Source: Plutella xylostella (taxonomy: Eukaryota; Arthropoda; Insecta; Lepidoptera; Plutellidae). From it: a stretch of DNA of 64,000 nucleotides. Position numbers and translations under genes: made by a program. Location: positions 3,908,501-3,972,500 of the forward strand of contig NC_063999.1 in the NCBI RefSeq assembly GCF_932276165.1. The letters run 5' to 3'. How positions within the stretch are numbered: position 1 is the stretch's first letter; every line of letters begins with the position of its first letter. Under the pieces are notes generated by a model. It made no database searches. It was not told where the DNA came from and was given only the letters and a program-made list of their open reading frames with translations. Below are positions 1-11,088 of the stretch, in pieces.

Positions 1-449
1 CATAATTGCAGATTATGGTAGTGCCTCCACTAGCCGGGCATATTAAATAATCTTGGCGGTTTGAATTATAACACCTTGTATGCCGGATCTTGGCCTGCAA
101 ACTACAAAGCAAGGAGATAATAGATTTAATATCTACCTTCGTAAAATGTTTGTATAAAATGTTTCATAATTTTGAAATATTCTATTGGTGATTTTTTTTC
201 TGATTTTGATTAGTACAACCTAAAGAAGTAGTAAGTAAAGAAGAAGAAAAAGAAGTAACCTTATGCTAGGTTATCAGTTATCGGAAAAAGCTTTCTTGTG
301 ACTTTTGTACCATTCAAACCTCACACACTCAGCGCGTAATCAATCCATTGTAGGACACGGCCCCCTCGAATACAGGAGGGTATTTCCAATCTCCAGATTT
401 AGCAGGTGGATTGGAAATATCACACAGCTATTATATCAAGTATTTTTTA

Positions 450-498
450 ATGTATGTATGTATGTATGTAACAAGAATACCACATAGATATTCTTGTT
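450..498. repeat. TGTA microsatellite and short palindrome
   Basis: A run of TGTA units (about 450-469) is followed by a 10-bp inverted repeat, AACAAGAATA and TATTCTTGTT, around a 9-nt centre (470-498). The arms are perfect. This could be a small foldback relic; no gene is seen in bases 1-450. Confidence 0.6.
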
Positions 499-502
499 AC
501 AC

Positions 503-592
503 TTACCGAATAGAGTGGCCGAGACCAATGTACGGCTAGCAATTGAATGCTTGCTCGGCCGAGGCTACCGTCTCAGCCACTCTACTCGGTAG
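503..592. repeat. Hairpin repeat, about 90 bp
   Basis: The left arm TTACCGAATAGAGTGGCC and the right arm, read on the other strand as CTACCGAGTAGAGTGGCT, form a 25-bp imperfect inverted repeat around a 40-nt loop. The compact size fits a very short MITE. No clear target duplication is visible. Confidence 0.5.
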
Positions 593-594
593 TT

Positions 595-725
595 GTAATC
601 AGGGTATAACACAAGCATTTAACATTAAGTCCGATGGCAAATATCTGTCTTAAAACAAATATCTGTCCCGGCCGGTAGTTGAACCCGGAAACCTAGCTTC
701 CGTCAACTCAGACCTCACTTCGTCT
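595..725 (-). repeat. Degenerate tRNA-derived SINE fragment
   Basis: On the minus strand a B-box-like segment (complement of GTAGTTGAACCCGG, 675-688) is followed by the tract that reads AAATATCTGT on the plus strand, the same order as in the SINE copies at 10.8 and 36.7 kb. The A-box end near 710-725 is worn. It is a 5' half without a recognisable tail. Confidence 0.5.
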
Positions 726-1431
726 CAATTATTATAGCCAAGTTTTACTTGCGGCTTTTATAACAGTTTTTTTTCTAGGAGCGGCTGAAGTGACCTCTCT
801 CCCAGTAAGCCCGCTGAGTGGTACTTAGGTCTCTTCCTAGGCATAGTTCAAGGGGGTATCATATGCCAGCGACACAGCCCCTCCATTATCATAAGGCTCT
901 ATAAATAGAGAACTGTTTGTATGAGGTCTTATTGTTTGTTGTGTACATTAATTTATTGATAAGGTCAAAAAGTGACAATAACAGATATTAGTAAAAAAAA
1001 CACTGGCATTTCTTAACCCTTAAGGCAAGGGGAAGTACCCACCTTATTTTGAAGTCTAGTGACTTAAGTTACGGGCGAAAACCAATGAAAAAAAATTGTA
1101 TTGCCATGCTTTATTATACTACGAAGACGCTTCAGTTCAGTACAGACTAGGTTTAGTCATAGTCAATTTACCAATTCACCAATCGTTACAATTTACCACA
1201 CAACTATATTATAGTACCTCCATAAATTCAATTTGTGATTGAAAAATGCCGTTAAAATTTTAAGCTGACATTTTGAATTCACTATGAAAGCGTGACTGGG
1301 CTCAAAATAATCTACTTAAATTTAATTCCGCTACGCCCAAGTCTAGGCGCCGCTGCATCATTTATTCACAAATGCCCTGAGGTGGCGCCCTTCTAACACA
1401 GATAGTACCACAAGCAATGTATTTATTCATA
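726..1431. other. No gene seen
   Basis: AT-rich sequence without a convincing reading frame, splice-flanked exon or inverted repeat. Only short low-complexity runs are visible. Confidence 0.5.
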
Positions 1432-1735
1432 TTTATTATTATTTTATTTATTTATTTATTATTTATTGGAGAATCAACAGCATGTTCTTACTTATAATAA
1501 CTTAAGATAGCTATTTAATATATTATTAGACATGCCATTAACAGATTCCCACAGATAGAAACAAAGCAAGTGGTTATCACTTGCAATTATTGTCCTCTGA
1601 CTAACCCTTCGGATATTACCTAGGTATATTCCAATAAATAAATGTATGTGTTCACGATCATCAAGAGAGCTAAATTCATACGATCCTAAACTTATTATTT
1701 TATTCTGCACCAACGACAGTCTTAACGATGATCTT
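1432..1735 (-). mobile_element. Truncated LINE 3' end
   Basis: On the minus strand the block ends with an AATAAATAATAAATAAATAA-type tail (plus-strand TTATT/TTTA repeats at 1432-1467), as expected of a reverse-transcribed 3' end. Upstream lies a 73-codon open frame (1492-1713) with no recognised domain, which could be the last part of a LINE protein or just 3' UTR. 5' truncation is typical for such insertions. No target duplication was found by eye. Confidence 0.4.
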
Positions 1736-1739
1736 GTTT

Positions 1740-2035
1740 ATTTAGTAAAAGTTTGTCTTGTGTAAAGTAAAAAATAAATTTATCTTTATATAATTTTATA
1801 TTTAAAAGTCTTTATGAAAAAGAAGAATTTCCCTGAGAAAAATTTCAAAGTAACGCTATAAACACAAATAACTTATTTACCTAGAGGATATTTTCATAGT
1901 AAACTTACTTTACATACTAAAGGTCATTTCGCATGAAGAAGTCTGAGAGCTTTCAGGCTTTTCCAGGAAAACCCACGGCTATCCCACGAGCAATTCGTCC
2001 AACATTATCCTTTTACATAGAGTTACTTGTCGCTA
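1740..2035. other. No gene seen
   Basis: AT-rich, with no supported exon. A short GC-richer patch at 1925-2010 was read in all frames and gave nothing recognisable. Confidence 0.4.
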
Positions 2036-2160
2036 ACATGCACAAACATTTAAATCTAGATTTAGTGTCAAATGTCGATTTAAGAAACGTAAATCCATTT
2101 AAAATTTGACACTAAATCGAGATTTAACACGCATTTATTTTGGTGCAAGTGGCTCTAAAT
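2036..2160. repeat. Palindromic MITE, about 120 bp
   Basis: The inverted arms TTAAATCTAGATTTAGTGTC (about 2052-2071) and, on the opposite strand, TTAAATCTCGATTTAGTGTC (about 2106-2126) face each other around a 35-nt centre. The outer flanks also pair loosely (AACATGCACAAACATT with the complement of CGCATTTATTTTGGTGC). The structure fits a nonautonomous DNA transposon. The superfamily is not determined. Confidence 0.55.
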
Positions 2161-2727
2161 GACAATCAACAAATGAATGTGAATTTTTACGTTGAATAAA
2201 GAACATTTTAATTTCAAGAATATTCTAAAATCTAAAGCCTCAAGCATTATCTTAATCACGGCATTAGGTTCATTTATTAACAGTTGTAAAAATTACAGTA
2301 AAACTCTTACGGTGGCTCATATTTAGGGTCGCTTGCGCCAAACATTTAATGGAAATTATTTGGATTATCAATCACGCTACGGGTTATACATATGAGTATG
2401 GGATACAAGTAAACCGACGTAGTTCTATACAATCAGTTTAGCACCCAGATCATGCCCACGAAATCTCTTTAGGTACTATAATCGTATTATTCTTAACAAT
2501 ATTTCACATGTTCGTCGTATATAAGGTAGGTATTTTGTCATTGCGTCTAATGAAATAAATCGTTTTGATACCTATAAAAACTGCTGAAACAAAAGACGCC
2601 AATAAAGACGACCGACTATTGATATTTTTTTTAGTAATATCTCTCAGAGTACTTGTACAGTAATTTTCAGACTACCCGATATAAAAAAAACATTCAAGGT
2701 CGATATAATCCATAATAGCTATTAGTG

Positions 2728-2917
2728 TATATGTCGCAGGCATCTGGTTTAATCTCAGTCTTAGACTGACTGATTGTAAGTCCGCTAACTAGTTGGACGT
2801 TTTGTGACGCTTGTACAATCAACGTTCGGCCTAGTCATACAACTGAATAGCGTCTTCCAATGAACGGGCTAGCGGTTCAATCAAACAGGAGATTAAACCA
2901 GATGCCTGCGACATATA
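2728..2917. mobile_element. 190-bp MITE, TATATGTCGCAGG ends
   Basis: The ends are mirror images: TATATGTCGCAGGCATCTGG at the left and its complement at the right, about 29 bp including GTTTAATCTC. The right half contains a segment that recurs almost unchanged inside the nested palindrome at 51.2-52.4 kb (complement of GAACGGGCTAGCGGTTCAAT). The family therefore has at least three copies here. TA or TATA may be the duplicated target, but the palindromic end makes the boundary ambiguous. No coding capacity. Confidence 0.8.
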
Positions 2918-4389
2918 CATATTGTGAGGCACCATAACACTTTCACATTAATATTCATAGCAGAACCTGACGTATTTTTCCAATTAAACAGCTATCTGAG
3001 TTGCAATCATTAGGTAGATGGTCTCTATCTAGAACACCTCCCTAAGGAAATACACTACAGACAAATAAATATCATGTCAATATTATGTTTTCTCGTTATT
3101 ATGTTGGCAAAGTTATATTGGTTTCTAGTTTCTACGCCATATAAAGTTAAATAGACTCGCAAAACAATATGAAGTCAAGTTCGAATTGATGAGTTTTTCG
3201 CACATAACAGTCTGCGCCATCTTGTGACGAGTAGCTCAACTACAAATTTTAAAAGGGTATTACCGGATATGCATATCTTTTGGTTATAACAATATTACAA
3301 GTACTCGTATTAATGACGCCATCTTATGTATGTAAGAAAGTAGTTCAAATAAAACTTTAGCCATAGACTTAGGCACTGACTTACCACGAGTAGCCTTTAG
3401 CAATTTATTATATTTCAAGGTAGATCTAGACATATCTAGACCTTGGAAGAACTGTGAGATTACAGATAAGAAGCAATAGGTACTCACTTTAGGTTCTAGA
3501 CTACAGTATGCAAGTGTTAATAGGCTTTGGTGTGGCTTTATTACTTATAAGAGTCAGCTTTTGTTTAAGAACTAACAAAGTAGGTAGTTAGTCAAAATAC
3601 TATGCAACAGAAAATCAGGGTTTATTGGGACTAACACTAACATCTTAGACCGATAACAAATATATGGGTATAGCACATCGCCTGCTCCGTATAAAAAAAT
3701 AAAAAAGGAAGGCATAGTAAAAGCAAAAATACCGATTTTAAACTTAATTATTACAAGCAAGTTACGATGACTATGTTATGTCATGAATTTACATGAACAA
3801 CTACCAGACAAACCGAATACACTCGCGAGAATCTAAAACTTTGCCAACAATCACTTCACAAGAACGTTTGCTGAAGTGGGCGCTGAATACTTCCTCTACA
3901 AAAAAAAACAATAAATAATCTAAAGTTAGCCTATTGTTGCTCGCGTCCGCCACAAAGAAGCGGTTTTCTTTTGTGTTCCTCACAAAGGGCTTCTCAAGGA
4001 CGAGTCATCGAAGGCTGTGTTCTTCACTCTTCGATATTGCAGATTAACCTCCCCCTGCTAAGGTAAGCACCCCTGGCTTCGCTTCGCAACAACCTAGCGA
4101 ACTGCGTGGTTCCGCTAGTCATCGCTAGGTGGCAGTGAAATGGTTTCAGCTTCTACGAAACTTTTTCAGAAGTTTTCATGCAACGCAATGTTTCGGTTAG
4201 GTAATATTTTGGCGATCTACCAAATCGTTTTATGGTTTGATAAATAATTACGCGAACAATTTATTGATATATTATTATGATGCTCCAGCCATACATTAAA
4301 ACAAAGCAACCTTGTGCTTATTAATAGCATTTAACTACATGCAATTGCTTAAAATACTGCTAACTAAACTAATATATTTCACCGTCACG
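2918..4389. other. No gene seen
   Basis: AT-rich, with no exon I can support. Short minus-strand open frames of 60-67 codons occur (3.28-3.98 kb) but have no motif, no splice context and chance-level length. Confidence 0.5.
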
Positions 4390-5420
4390 TAATCGGTGCA
4401 AGCGGCGGCCGACAGTTGCCAGTTGCTGCTGAGATATTGCTTCGATATCGACTCGGGATTTCAATATGCAGGCGCGAGGAACCGTATACGTCAGCTGCTC
4501 GATACATATGCATGTGTTTGTGTCTTGCAGAAAATGTCAAACGTGATTCGCATGAGTTATGTCACAGGCGCGGGGCGGGCGGGCGAGGGCGGGCGGCGCG
4601 CGGCAGTCCCCGCCCGGCCTCCGACTAGCGCGCGTGTCCAACCTCCCCACACCGGCTCCGTTACATAACCTCCTCGAGGACCCAAACCCTCATAGTCATA
4701 AGGCTGCTTTCTGTGATCAATACCAAATTTTAGTACATTTTACACGCGTAGTTAGGTTATCGTTACATAAGCCGCCGTCCACGGGCTTCGCTTGCCACCG
4801 CTTTTGTGATATTCGGTTGTGATACCGTAGTATTAGGCCAGCTTTTGCTCGTAGACTTATACATTAAGAACGCACAACTAGTACTGTAAGTCCAATAAGA
4901 CTGTAACGGAGTGAGTGTATCCCTGTCCCGTGAGTCCCCCGAGTCCTACTTGTTGCCGGGCGGTCCGCGATGGTCCGCTAGTGTCCGCTAGTGTCCGCGG
5001 TGGCTCGTCACGGCTTCGCTCGCCTGGTGGCGGCGCGCCACGCCATCTGGCGGCTGCGGCGCTCGGGCTCCCAGCCCGCACAAGACAACAATGACCATGA
5101 ACATACCAACCACCTGTACGTTTCTTTTCTTCTTCTCCTTCTTCACCTGTACTGTCACTGTCGCTTTTGTCTGCCACTTTGCCCTCCACTGAATGTCTGA
5201 ACTCAATTAGCTGGCTGAAAGGCGGCGGGTGACACAAAGCAAAGAGTCTCATGAAGCGGCGGAATGAGTTAAACAGTACAAAGTGGGCTGTATGCAGTGC
5301 GACCCCTTTATGTTGAGTTTGTTTTGGTTCCCGCGCCGGCCAGCTGCTCGCTTCGCTTTACATTTCCCTCAGTGTTCGCGCAGACGCGGCTGTTTGCACA
5401 GTCGGCCGATGCGGGAGGAT
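4390..5420. promoter_or_regulatory. GC-rich, CpG-rich block, possible promoter
   Basis: This kilobase is much richer in G+C and CpG than its surroundings, in three lumps (4.39-4.65, 4.92-5.08 and 5.32-5.42 kb). Overlapping open frames run on both strands, which is what composition alone produces. Several splice-like signals occur. For example, on the minus strand an acidic stretch (KSDSDSTGEEGEEEKK, about 5.12-5.17 kb) is followed by GTATGT donor-like bases. None can be assembled into an exon with confidence. A 5' region of a host gene is the best guess; a GC-rich intronic island is equally possible. Confidence 0.3.
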
Positions 5421-6790
5421 GCAGCGACACAATAAATGTTACCACTCACTGAATGATGTTTTATTTGCGCTTTCCCAATATGTGTACCCGCTTGTATGAA
5501 TCAATGTGCTTTATGTAATGTAACGTAAACGGAATGTCGATGTTAAATGTGCTTAAGAGATAGTAATAAATCGCCTATAATATAATCAAAGTAATATAGA
5601 AACTTGAGCTACGCAGCGAGACCCATTTGACTTCAAAAGTAGTTAGACGTCATATAATAATATGTATGTACTTATGTAGGTATTCATGTTTATTTAAGCA
5701 TAAGACGATATAACAGTTGGGTGCCTTCATTTCGTAATAAGCAAGTAAGTTTGTGTAAGCAGTCTTCTTCTGGCAAGAAAACAAGGTAATAAGATTTAAT
5801 TAAAATCACTCGGAGACTCGGGCAGACGGTACGGACGCCTAAATTAGGTGAAATGACTTCGTATAATGGACATTGTTTTCATGAAGAAGCAGTTTACCAA
5901 ATGGTGGTTAATGCTTACCGGTTGTTTAGCCTAACGGGTGATTAATAACACTTGATTTCAAAAAGATAATTGTAGTTGTCGGGTGACTGGAATTGGACCT
6001 AATATGATGATGATTATATTCTTCTAACTCCACGACTAGCATAGGGCCTGCAAAGTTCTTCTCCTGACGTTTCTGTCCTGCGCTCTAACCTTAAGTTACT
6101 ACTTACCTATAATCATAATGTTCTTGGAAATATTTATCGAAGGCAATTTCATGAAAGGTGAAAGTAGTGTGTTCACATAATGTTTAATGAAATTGGTATT
6201 TGTGGTATAAGCCGTCAATCATAATAATCAAACCGTTAGAAAAGAAACTAAGAATAATTGTAATCTACATCTCTTAGCCACATAATATAATAAACAATGT
6301 AATAACTGGATGTATTTAGTAAAATCCTACTGAAAATTATTATAACGTAGGTAATTTGAACCGGACAGCATTGAGCACGCCCTAGGGCCTAAATGTGAAT
6401 ACCTGAAAATGTAGAGGAAAATTTTCAGAATATTTATAACTACCTAACATACAGGGTGGAACTTTAACAGTACTTTTTAATACGGGGCAGTAACCTCTCT
6501 TCTCTTGACACACATTCAAAAAAACAAGATTCGTGAGAAATATCGCACGTCCTTATTTATTTAGTTTATATAAGCTGAAACACTCTTTTATTAACTTCTT
6601 GTAATCTCTATATTATTTTACCTATTGTTATCTTTAATAAAATGATGTATATTGGTTTTCGAGGTTTTCTTGTCTGCCAATTTCAAACATTAAAATTTAC
6701 ACAAAATCTGCCCTCGTAAAATTCTATTAGTGTATTTGGGCCTCGCTCGCCGCACCAGTGTATAAACAGCTTTATACTAGTATGTATGTA
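5421..6790. other. No gene seen
   Basis: AT-rich, without supported exons. A line beginning ACAGGGTGGAACTTT at about 6451 resembles the ends of TA-flanked MITEs, but no partner end was found. Confidence 0.5.
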
Positions 6791-6795
6791 TAAGT

Positions 6796-9700
6796 TCAAA
6801 ACTCAAACTCAAACTCAAATTTTTTTATTCATCGTACAAATATAAAATTTTCTGATGAACGTCAATTTTTACAAATTACTCTCCGTTCGGATAAGGGGGG
6901 GCTCTTTCTGTCTAAGGAGAAGAACGGAGGCAAGAAACTCCTGAGCCATCTTTTCAAAAAAAGACTTAAAACTAGTTGGTATACAATACATATAAGCTTA
7001 ATAATTATTATTATAATAATATGAGCAGAGCTAACTACTTATCACAGCCATGCATTAACGTCCTCTAAGTAATCATCAATTTTATAATAAGCTTTTTTAC
7101 TGAGTTTCTCTTTAATGTAACACTTAAACTTATTCTCTGGCATTTGAGCAACTTCTGCTGGAAGCTTATTATAAAATCTAATACAGTACCCTAAAAACGA
7201 TTTATTAACTTTCGCCAGACGCATCGCTGGAAAAGCCAGCTTATGCTTGTTCCTAGTATTAATGTCATGATTACTGCCAATTGTATCAAAAGTTGAAATA
7301 TTCTTTCGTACATACATTAAATTGGAAAAAATGAACTGACATGGAACTGTAAGGATGTTAATTTCTTTAAATAGTTCTCTCAATGAATCCCTGGAACCAA
7401 GTTTGTATATAGAGCGGATGGCTCTTTTCTGTAATACAAATATAGTTTCAATATCAGCTGCTCTACCCCAAAGCAAAATGCCATACGATAATAAGCTGTG
7501 GAAATAACTAAAGTAAACTAATCTGGCGGTTTCAACGTCGGTCAGCTGTCTAATTTTCCGTACAGCAAAAGCTGCGGAGCTCAACCTTCCAGACAATTTT
7601 TCAATGTGAGGTCCCCACTGTAACTTTGAATCTATAGTCATCCCAAGAAAGACAGTATCATTAACTAGGTCCAATTTATTCCCATCTAGAATAATGTTAG
7701 TATCGCATTGTCTAACATTCGGCAGTGTAAATTTAATACATTTCGTTTTCTTAGAATTCAATAGAAGATTATTAACGGTAAACCAATCGTGTATGTCAGA
7801 TAGAATTGAATTAATTTCATTAAAATTATTTTCTCTTCTTTTAACTTTAAAAAGCAAAGAAGTATCGTCAGCAAATAAAACTATATTAGTCAATTTTTCA
7901 ACCATAAAAGGCAAGTCATTAATATAAATAAGGAATAAAAATGGTCCTAGAATAGATCCTTGAGGGACGCCTATTTTTACATGAGCCCCCTGTGATTTAG
8001 TATTGTTAATATCGACCCTTTGTTGTCTCTTGTCTAAATATGAAGATATCAAATCTAAAGCCTTTCCTCCTATTCCATAGTATCTAAGTTTCGAAATTAA
8101 AGTCTGATGGTCTACACAATCAAACGCCTTCGACAGATCACAGAAGACTCCAATAGCATCGTGATGGTCTTCCCAGGCGTCAAATATGTGCTTAATCAAC
8201 GCAGTACCGGCATCGGCTGTTGATTTGCCTTTTGTAAAACCATACTGCTGGCTATGAAACAATCGAGCATCATTGAAATGCAAAAGCATCTGACTGAGTA
8301 TGACCCTCTCAAATATTTTACTCAAAACTGGAAGAACCGAGACAGGCCTGAAATTTGCAGGGTCCTCCATATCCCCACTTTTGAACATAGGTATAATTTT
8401 ACTAAATTTCATAAGATCTGGGAACACACCTTCAGCGATACATTTATTAAAGATGTTAGCCAAAATTGGGGCGATTTTATTAATAATAGAAAGAACAAAT
8501 TTAACTGACATTCCCCACAAGTCTTCAGTTTTCTTCATATTTAATGACTTAAATGTTTTTATAATAGTTAATGTATTAATATATCTGAATTTTAATTCCT
8601 TATCGGTTGAAGGTGCGTTCTCCTTCGTCAGGGTTTCAGCTGCTGCAGCCGAAGAATCTAGGTTACACGTAGTCTCTAAAGGAATGTTCGTAAAAAACTC
8701 TTCAAAGACCCTCGCCACCGCATCATTCGATGTTATAATGTCATTGCCTACCTTCAAAGATAAATTTGTCTCGCGTGTTCGATTCTTCCCCGTTTCGTTA
8801 TTAATAATAGTCCAAACGGCCTTAGATTTGTTAGCAGAGTCTTTAATCTTGTTATTAATAAAAATTGTCTTCGCACAGTGACAGACACATTTATAAATCT
8901 TGCTATATTTCTTCACATAAGATTGAAAGTCAGGTCGGAGTATGAATGTTTTCATCTCATACAGATCATATAATGTCGCCCTGCTTTTGCGAATACCCTC
9001 TGTAGCCCAGTCACAAAATTTAATTTTATTGTCAATCAAAACTTCCTTCGTTTCAAAATTACTCTCAAACTCATCAGCTATTATCTTAAACAAGTTACTA
9101 TACATCTCATTAGAATTGCAATCTAATTTAACATTCGGAAGTTTTTCGTCTAGTTTCTTCAAGTAATTGTCAATTTTCTTTGTAGTAATCGGTCTGCATC
9201 TCACCTTAGTTTTATTTGTCTTGTCAGTGTTTACTAAGGTAATGGTCTGCCCACTGTGGTCTGACCTCAGACAATTAATCACACTACTGTCTTTAAACTC
9301 ACAGTTACAGAATATGTTATCTAGACAAGTGGCTGACGTGGGTGTAATTCTAGTTGGTTCCAGAAAAACATTAAAAAGATTAAATGATTTAAAAAGTAAC
9401 AACAATTTCGACCTATTAGGAGAGTCACCTAATAGGTCAACATTAAAGTCACCACACACTATTACTTCCTTTTTACTATTGGAAGCTAACCTTAGAACAT
9501 CCTCCATGACAGTCTCAAAGGTAATAAAATCACCAGTAGGTGGCCTGTAGGTACATACTATTATATACTTATTAAGCTCTGCACATGAAATTTCTATATG
9601 GTGTTTAACAGAAAGAGCAACTATATCCTTTCGTTCTTTACATTTACAATTTTCTTTAAGAAATATAAGTGACCCACCATGCTCGTTGATATTTCTGTTA

Positions 9701-10090
9701 AAACAGCTTATAAGTTTGTAATTTTTTAATTGGAACATCATTTTATTCTCGTCTAACCAATGTTCTGTGATACATAAACAATCAATGTTAAATTTTTCCG
9801 AAAATAGTTCAATTTCTAACAATTTAGAAGAAATACTCTGAATATTCTGATGTACCAATTTAAATTCATTCTTAAATGTCTTGTCCTTCGATAGTTTTGA
9901 GCCGAGAGAGCAGTGAACTGAATCAATCTTTATATCAACGAATTTATTCTTGACTTCTAGCAAGGTGCATAATGCATATTCAATTATACGAGTGACGTCA
10001 GCATAAAGCCCTGCCAATACGCTCAGGGATTGTTGAGTGGCAGGCTGATTGTTGGTGAACAGAGCCGACTGACCTATCAGCTGCCGCTAA
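6796..10090 (-). mobile_element. Non-LTR retrotransposon (LINE), CR1/Jockey group
   Basis: One long endonuclease/reverse transcriptase frame occupies 10017-7042. A 3' UTR of about 240 bp follows, with an AATAAA signal and a short tail of TTTGAG units (plus-strand CTCAAA repeats at 6797-6818). Tandem-unit tails in place of poly(A) are known for CR1-like and Daphne-like LINEs of Lepidoptera. No gag-like first frame precedes the enzyme, and the open frame begins at an in-frame stop near 10090, so the copy is probably truncated at its 5' end. The lack of any stop or frameshift in about 3 kb indicates a young insertion. The exact clade needs a phylogeny. Confidence 0.85.
7042..10017 (-). CDS. LINE endonuclease-reverse transcriptase, intact
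   Basis: The product is about 991 residues. It would nick the target DNA and copy its own RNA into the nick in the nucleus (target-primed reverse transcription). The N-terminal APE-type endonuclease shows HQNIQSIS (about 55), TEHWL (about 84), CGDFNVDLLGDS (about 188) and the terminal SDHSG (about 254). The reverse transcriptase shows PMFKSGD and NFRPVSVLPVLSKIFER (about 545-570), CDLSKAFDCVDH (about 635), GVPQGSILGPFLFLIYIND (about 690) and the catalytic FADDTSLLF (about 735). A C-terminal region with LLSYGILLWG follows. The codon at 10017 is TTG. The frame is open upstream to about 10087 without any ATG before the endonuclease motifs, so the natural start is missing or not AUG. No internal stop. 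Confidence 0.9.
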   Translation of the reverse strand: MAGLYADVTRIIEYALCTLLEVKNKFVDIKIDSVHCSLGSKLSKDKTFKNEFKLVHQNIQSISSKLLEIELFSEKFNIDCLCITEHWLDENKMMFQLKNYKLISCFNRNINEHGGSLIFLKENCKCKERKDIVALSVKHHIEISCAELNKYIIVCTYRPPTGDFITFETVMEDVLRLASNSKKEVIVCGDFNVDLLGDSPNRSKLLLLFKSFNLFNVFLEPTRITPTSATCLDNIFCNCEFKDSSVINCLRSDHSGQTITLVNTDKTNKTKVRCRPITTKKIDNYLKKLDEKLPNVKLDCNSNEMYSNLFKIIADEFESNFETKEVLIDNKIKFCDWATEGIRKSRATLYDLYEMKTFILRPDFQSYVKKYSKIYKCVCHCAKTIFINNKIKDSANKSKAVWTIINNETGKNRTRETNLSLKVGNDIITSNDAVARVFEEFFTNIPLETTCNLDSSAAAAETLTKENAPSTDKELKFRYINTLTIIKTFKSLNMKKTEDLWGMSVKFVLSIINKIAPILANIFNKCIAEGVFPDLMKFSKIIPMFKSGDMEDPANFRPVSVLPVLSKIFERVILSQMLLHFNDARLFHSQQYGFTKGKSTADAGTALIKHIFDAWEDHHDAIGVFCDLSKAFDCVDHQTLISKLRYYGIGGKALDLISSYLDKRQQRVDINNTKSQGAHVKIGVPQGSILGPFLFLIYINDLPFMVEKLTNIVLFADDTSLLFKVKRRENNFNEINSILSDIHDWFTVNNLLLNSKKTKCIKFTLPNVRQCDTNIILDGNKLDLVNDTVFLGMTIDSKLQWGPHIEKLSGRLSSAAFAVRKIRQLTDVETARLVYFSYFHSLLSYGILLWGRAADIETIFVLQKRAIRSIYKLGSRDSLRELFKEINILTVPCQFIFSNLMYVRKNISTFDTIGSNHDINTRNKHKLAFPAMRLAKVNKSFLGYCIRFYNKLPAEVAQMPENKFKCYIKEKLSKKAYYKIDDYLEDVNAWL

Positions 10091-10189
10091 TACTACATCG
10101 ATACCAACAAAGCTAGTAAAATTAAAAACTAATTCTATCTCTTATGTTTTATATCTATGAGTTTTAACATTTAAATAATAATAAAAGAC

Positions 10190-10330
10190 ACCGACCTGTT
10201 TTTTTATGGAGAACCACCTCATTTTCGCGAATTTAAAGTCACAGAGCAAAAGTTGCTCCGAATCATTCCCTGAGACACCCCCTTCGGATTACTATACCTA
10301 ACCTTTTTTGCAACACACTGTAAATTCATC
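10190..10330 (+). repeat. Interspersed repeat, copy 1 of pair with 22.3 kb
   Basis: The order 'A-rich, CGCGAATTT, AGAGCAAAAGTTGCTC, GAATCATTCCCTGAG, CCCCTTCGG, GCAACACACT' here matches the order around 22.26-22.39 kb (GTGAATTTGC, AGAACAAAAGTTGTTC, AGAATGACCCCTTGAG, CCCCTTTTGG, GCGACACTA). They are two diverged copies of the same noncoding repeat in the same orientation. Origin unknown. Confidence 0.55.
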
Positions 10331-10659
10331 ATTTTACAGACACACTACCAGTTCCGCGTATTGATTGTTTAGCCTACTTTGAGCCTCCTGTACAATGTAC
10401 CATCGGTGAAAACGACGCTTGCTCGACTTCATTACAATATCCCGACTTTGCTGGGTGAGTGTATGTGTACTGGAGGGGTAGTGTTGGAGCGCTACTGAGC
10501 TAACCATGACTCTCAATTGCATGCAACTCTCGCTACTTTGTTTTTTGACATGCTACAGTAACCATCCTGAACTTGCTGTACGTCTAGTACAGGTTCGATA
10601 GTTCGTCAAAAACTATATATAAATAATTTATAAAAATATAGGTATAAAGTTTCAGTTTT

Positions 10660-10792
10660 CTTACATACAAAGTGGCGCTTCTAGCGGAAACTATCATGAA
10701 ACTTTAGACAGATAATATATGCAGGTGACAGAAGAACTCCAATTTTTTTTTCGTTTACATAAATTGTTAAACTCGTACTAGAGGCCCTGGCA
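10660..10792 (-). repeat. Interspersed repeat shared with 27.5 kb
   Basis: The complement of this block (CAGGGCCTCTAGTACG, AAACGAAAAAAAA, TTCTTCTGTCACCTGCAT, ATGATAGTTTCCGCTAGA, GCGCCACTTTGTATG) reappears in the same order at 27530-27678 on the plus strand. The two are inverted relative to each other and clearly homologous. The SINE at 10803 is inserted right at one edge. Confidence 0.7.
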
Positions 10793-10802
10793 GTATAATG
10801 TA

Positions 10803-11078
10803 AAAAAAAACCAAAAAAACACACACTCACGCCTTGTACTAATGTACTCCCTTGCGGGGTAGGCAGAGATGCATTGCTGCACCCACTTTTCGCCAGAGTA
10901 GTATGTTAGTCCCAATGTAATAGGGGGCGGGCCTATTGCCATTTTACGGGCACATCCAAGACCCGGGAACAAATATCTGTGTTTAAACAAATATCTGCCC
11001 CAGCCGGGAATCGAACCCGGAACCTTCGGCTCAGTAGTCAGGTTCACTAACCACTACGCCATTCGGTCGTCAATGGTC
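10803..11078 (-). mobile_element. tRNA-derived SINE (HaSE-like), full length with TSD
   Basis: On the minus strand a tRNA-like head has an A box (TGGCGTAGTGGTTAGTG, complement of about 11045-11061) and a B box (GGTTCGATTCCC, complement of 11006-11017), the internal RNA polymerase III promoter. A tRNA-unrelated body and a T-rich tail near 10803 follow. The ten bases GTATAATGTA lie directly on both sides (10793-10802 and 11079-11088), a perfect target-site duplication. Such duplications show insertion by LINE machinery. The copy looks complete and fairly young. Confidence 0.88.
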
Positions 11079-11088
11079 GTATAATGTA

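Noticed and set aside
4878..5252. 124-codon minus-strand open frame in GC-rich block
   Set aside because: Open frames overlap on both strands here because of composition. Part of it may be exon, but splice choices are ambiguous and no homology is recognised.
8300..9550. Plus-strand open frames of 193, 74 and 127 codons
   Set aside because: They are antisense shadows of the LINE reverse transcriptase frame.
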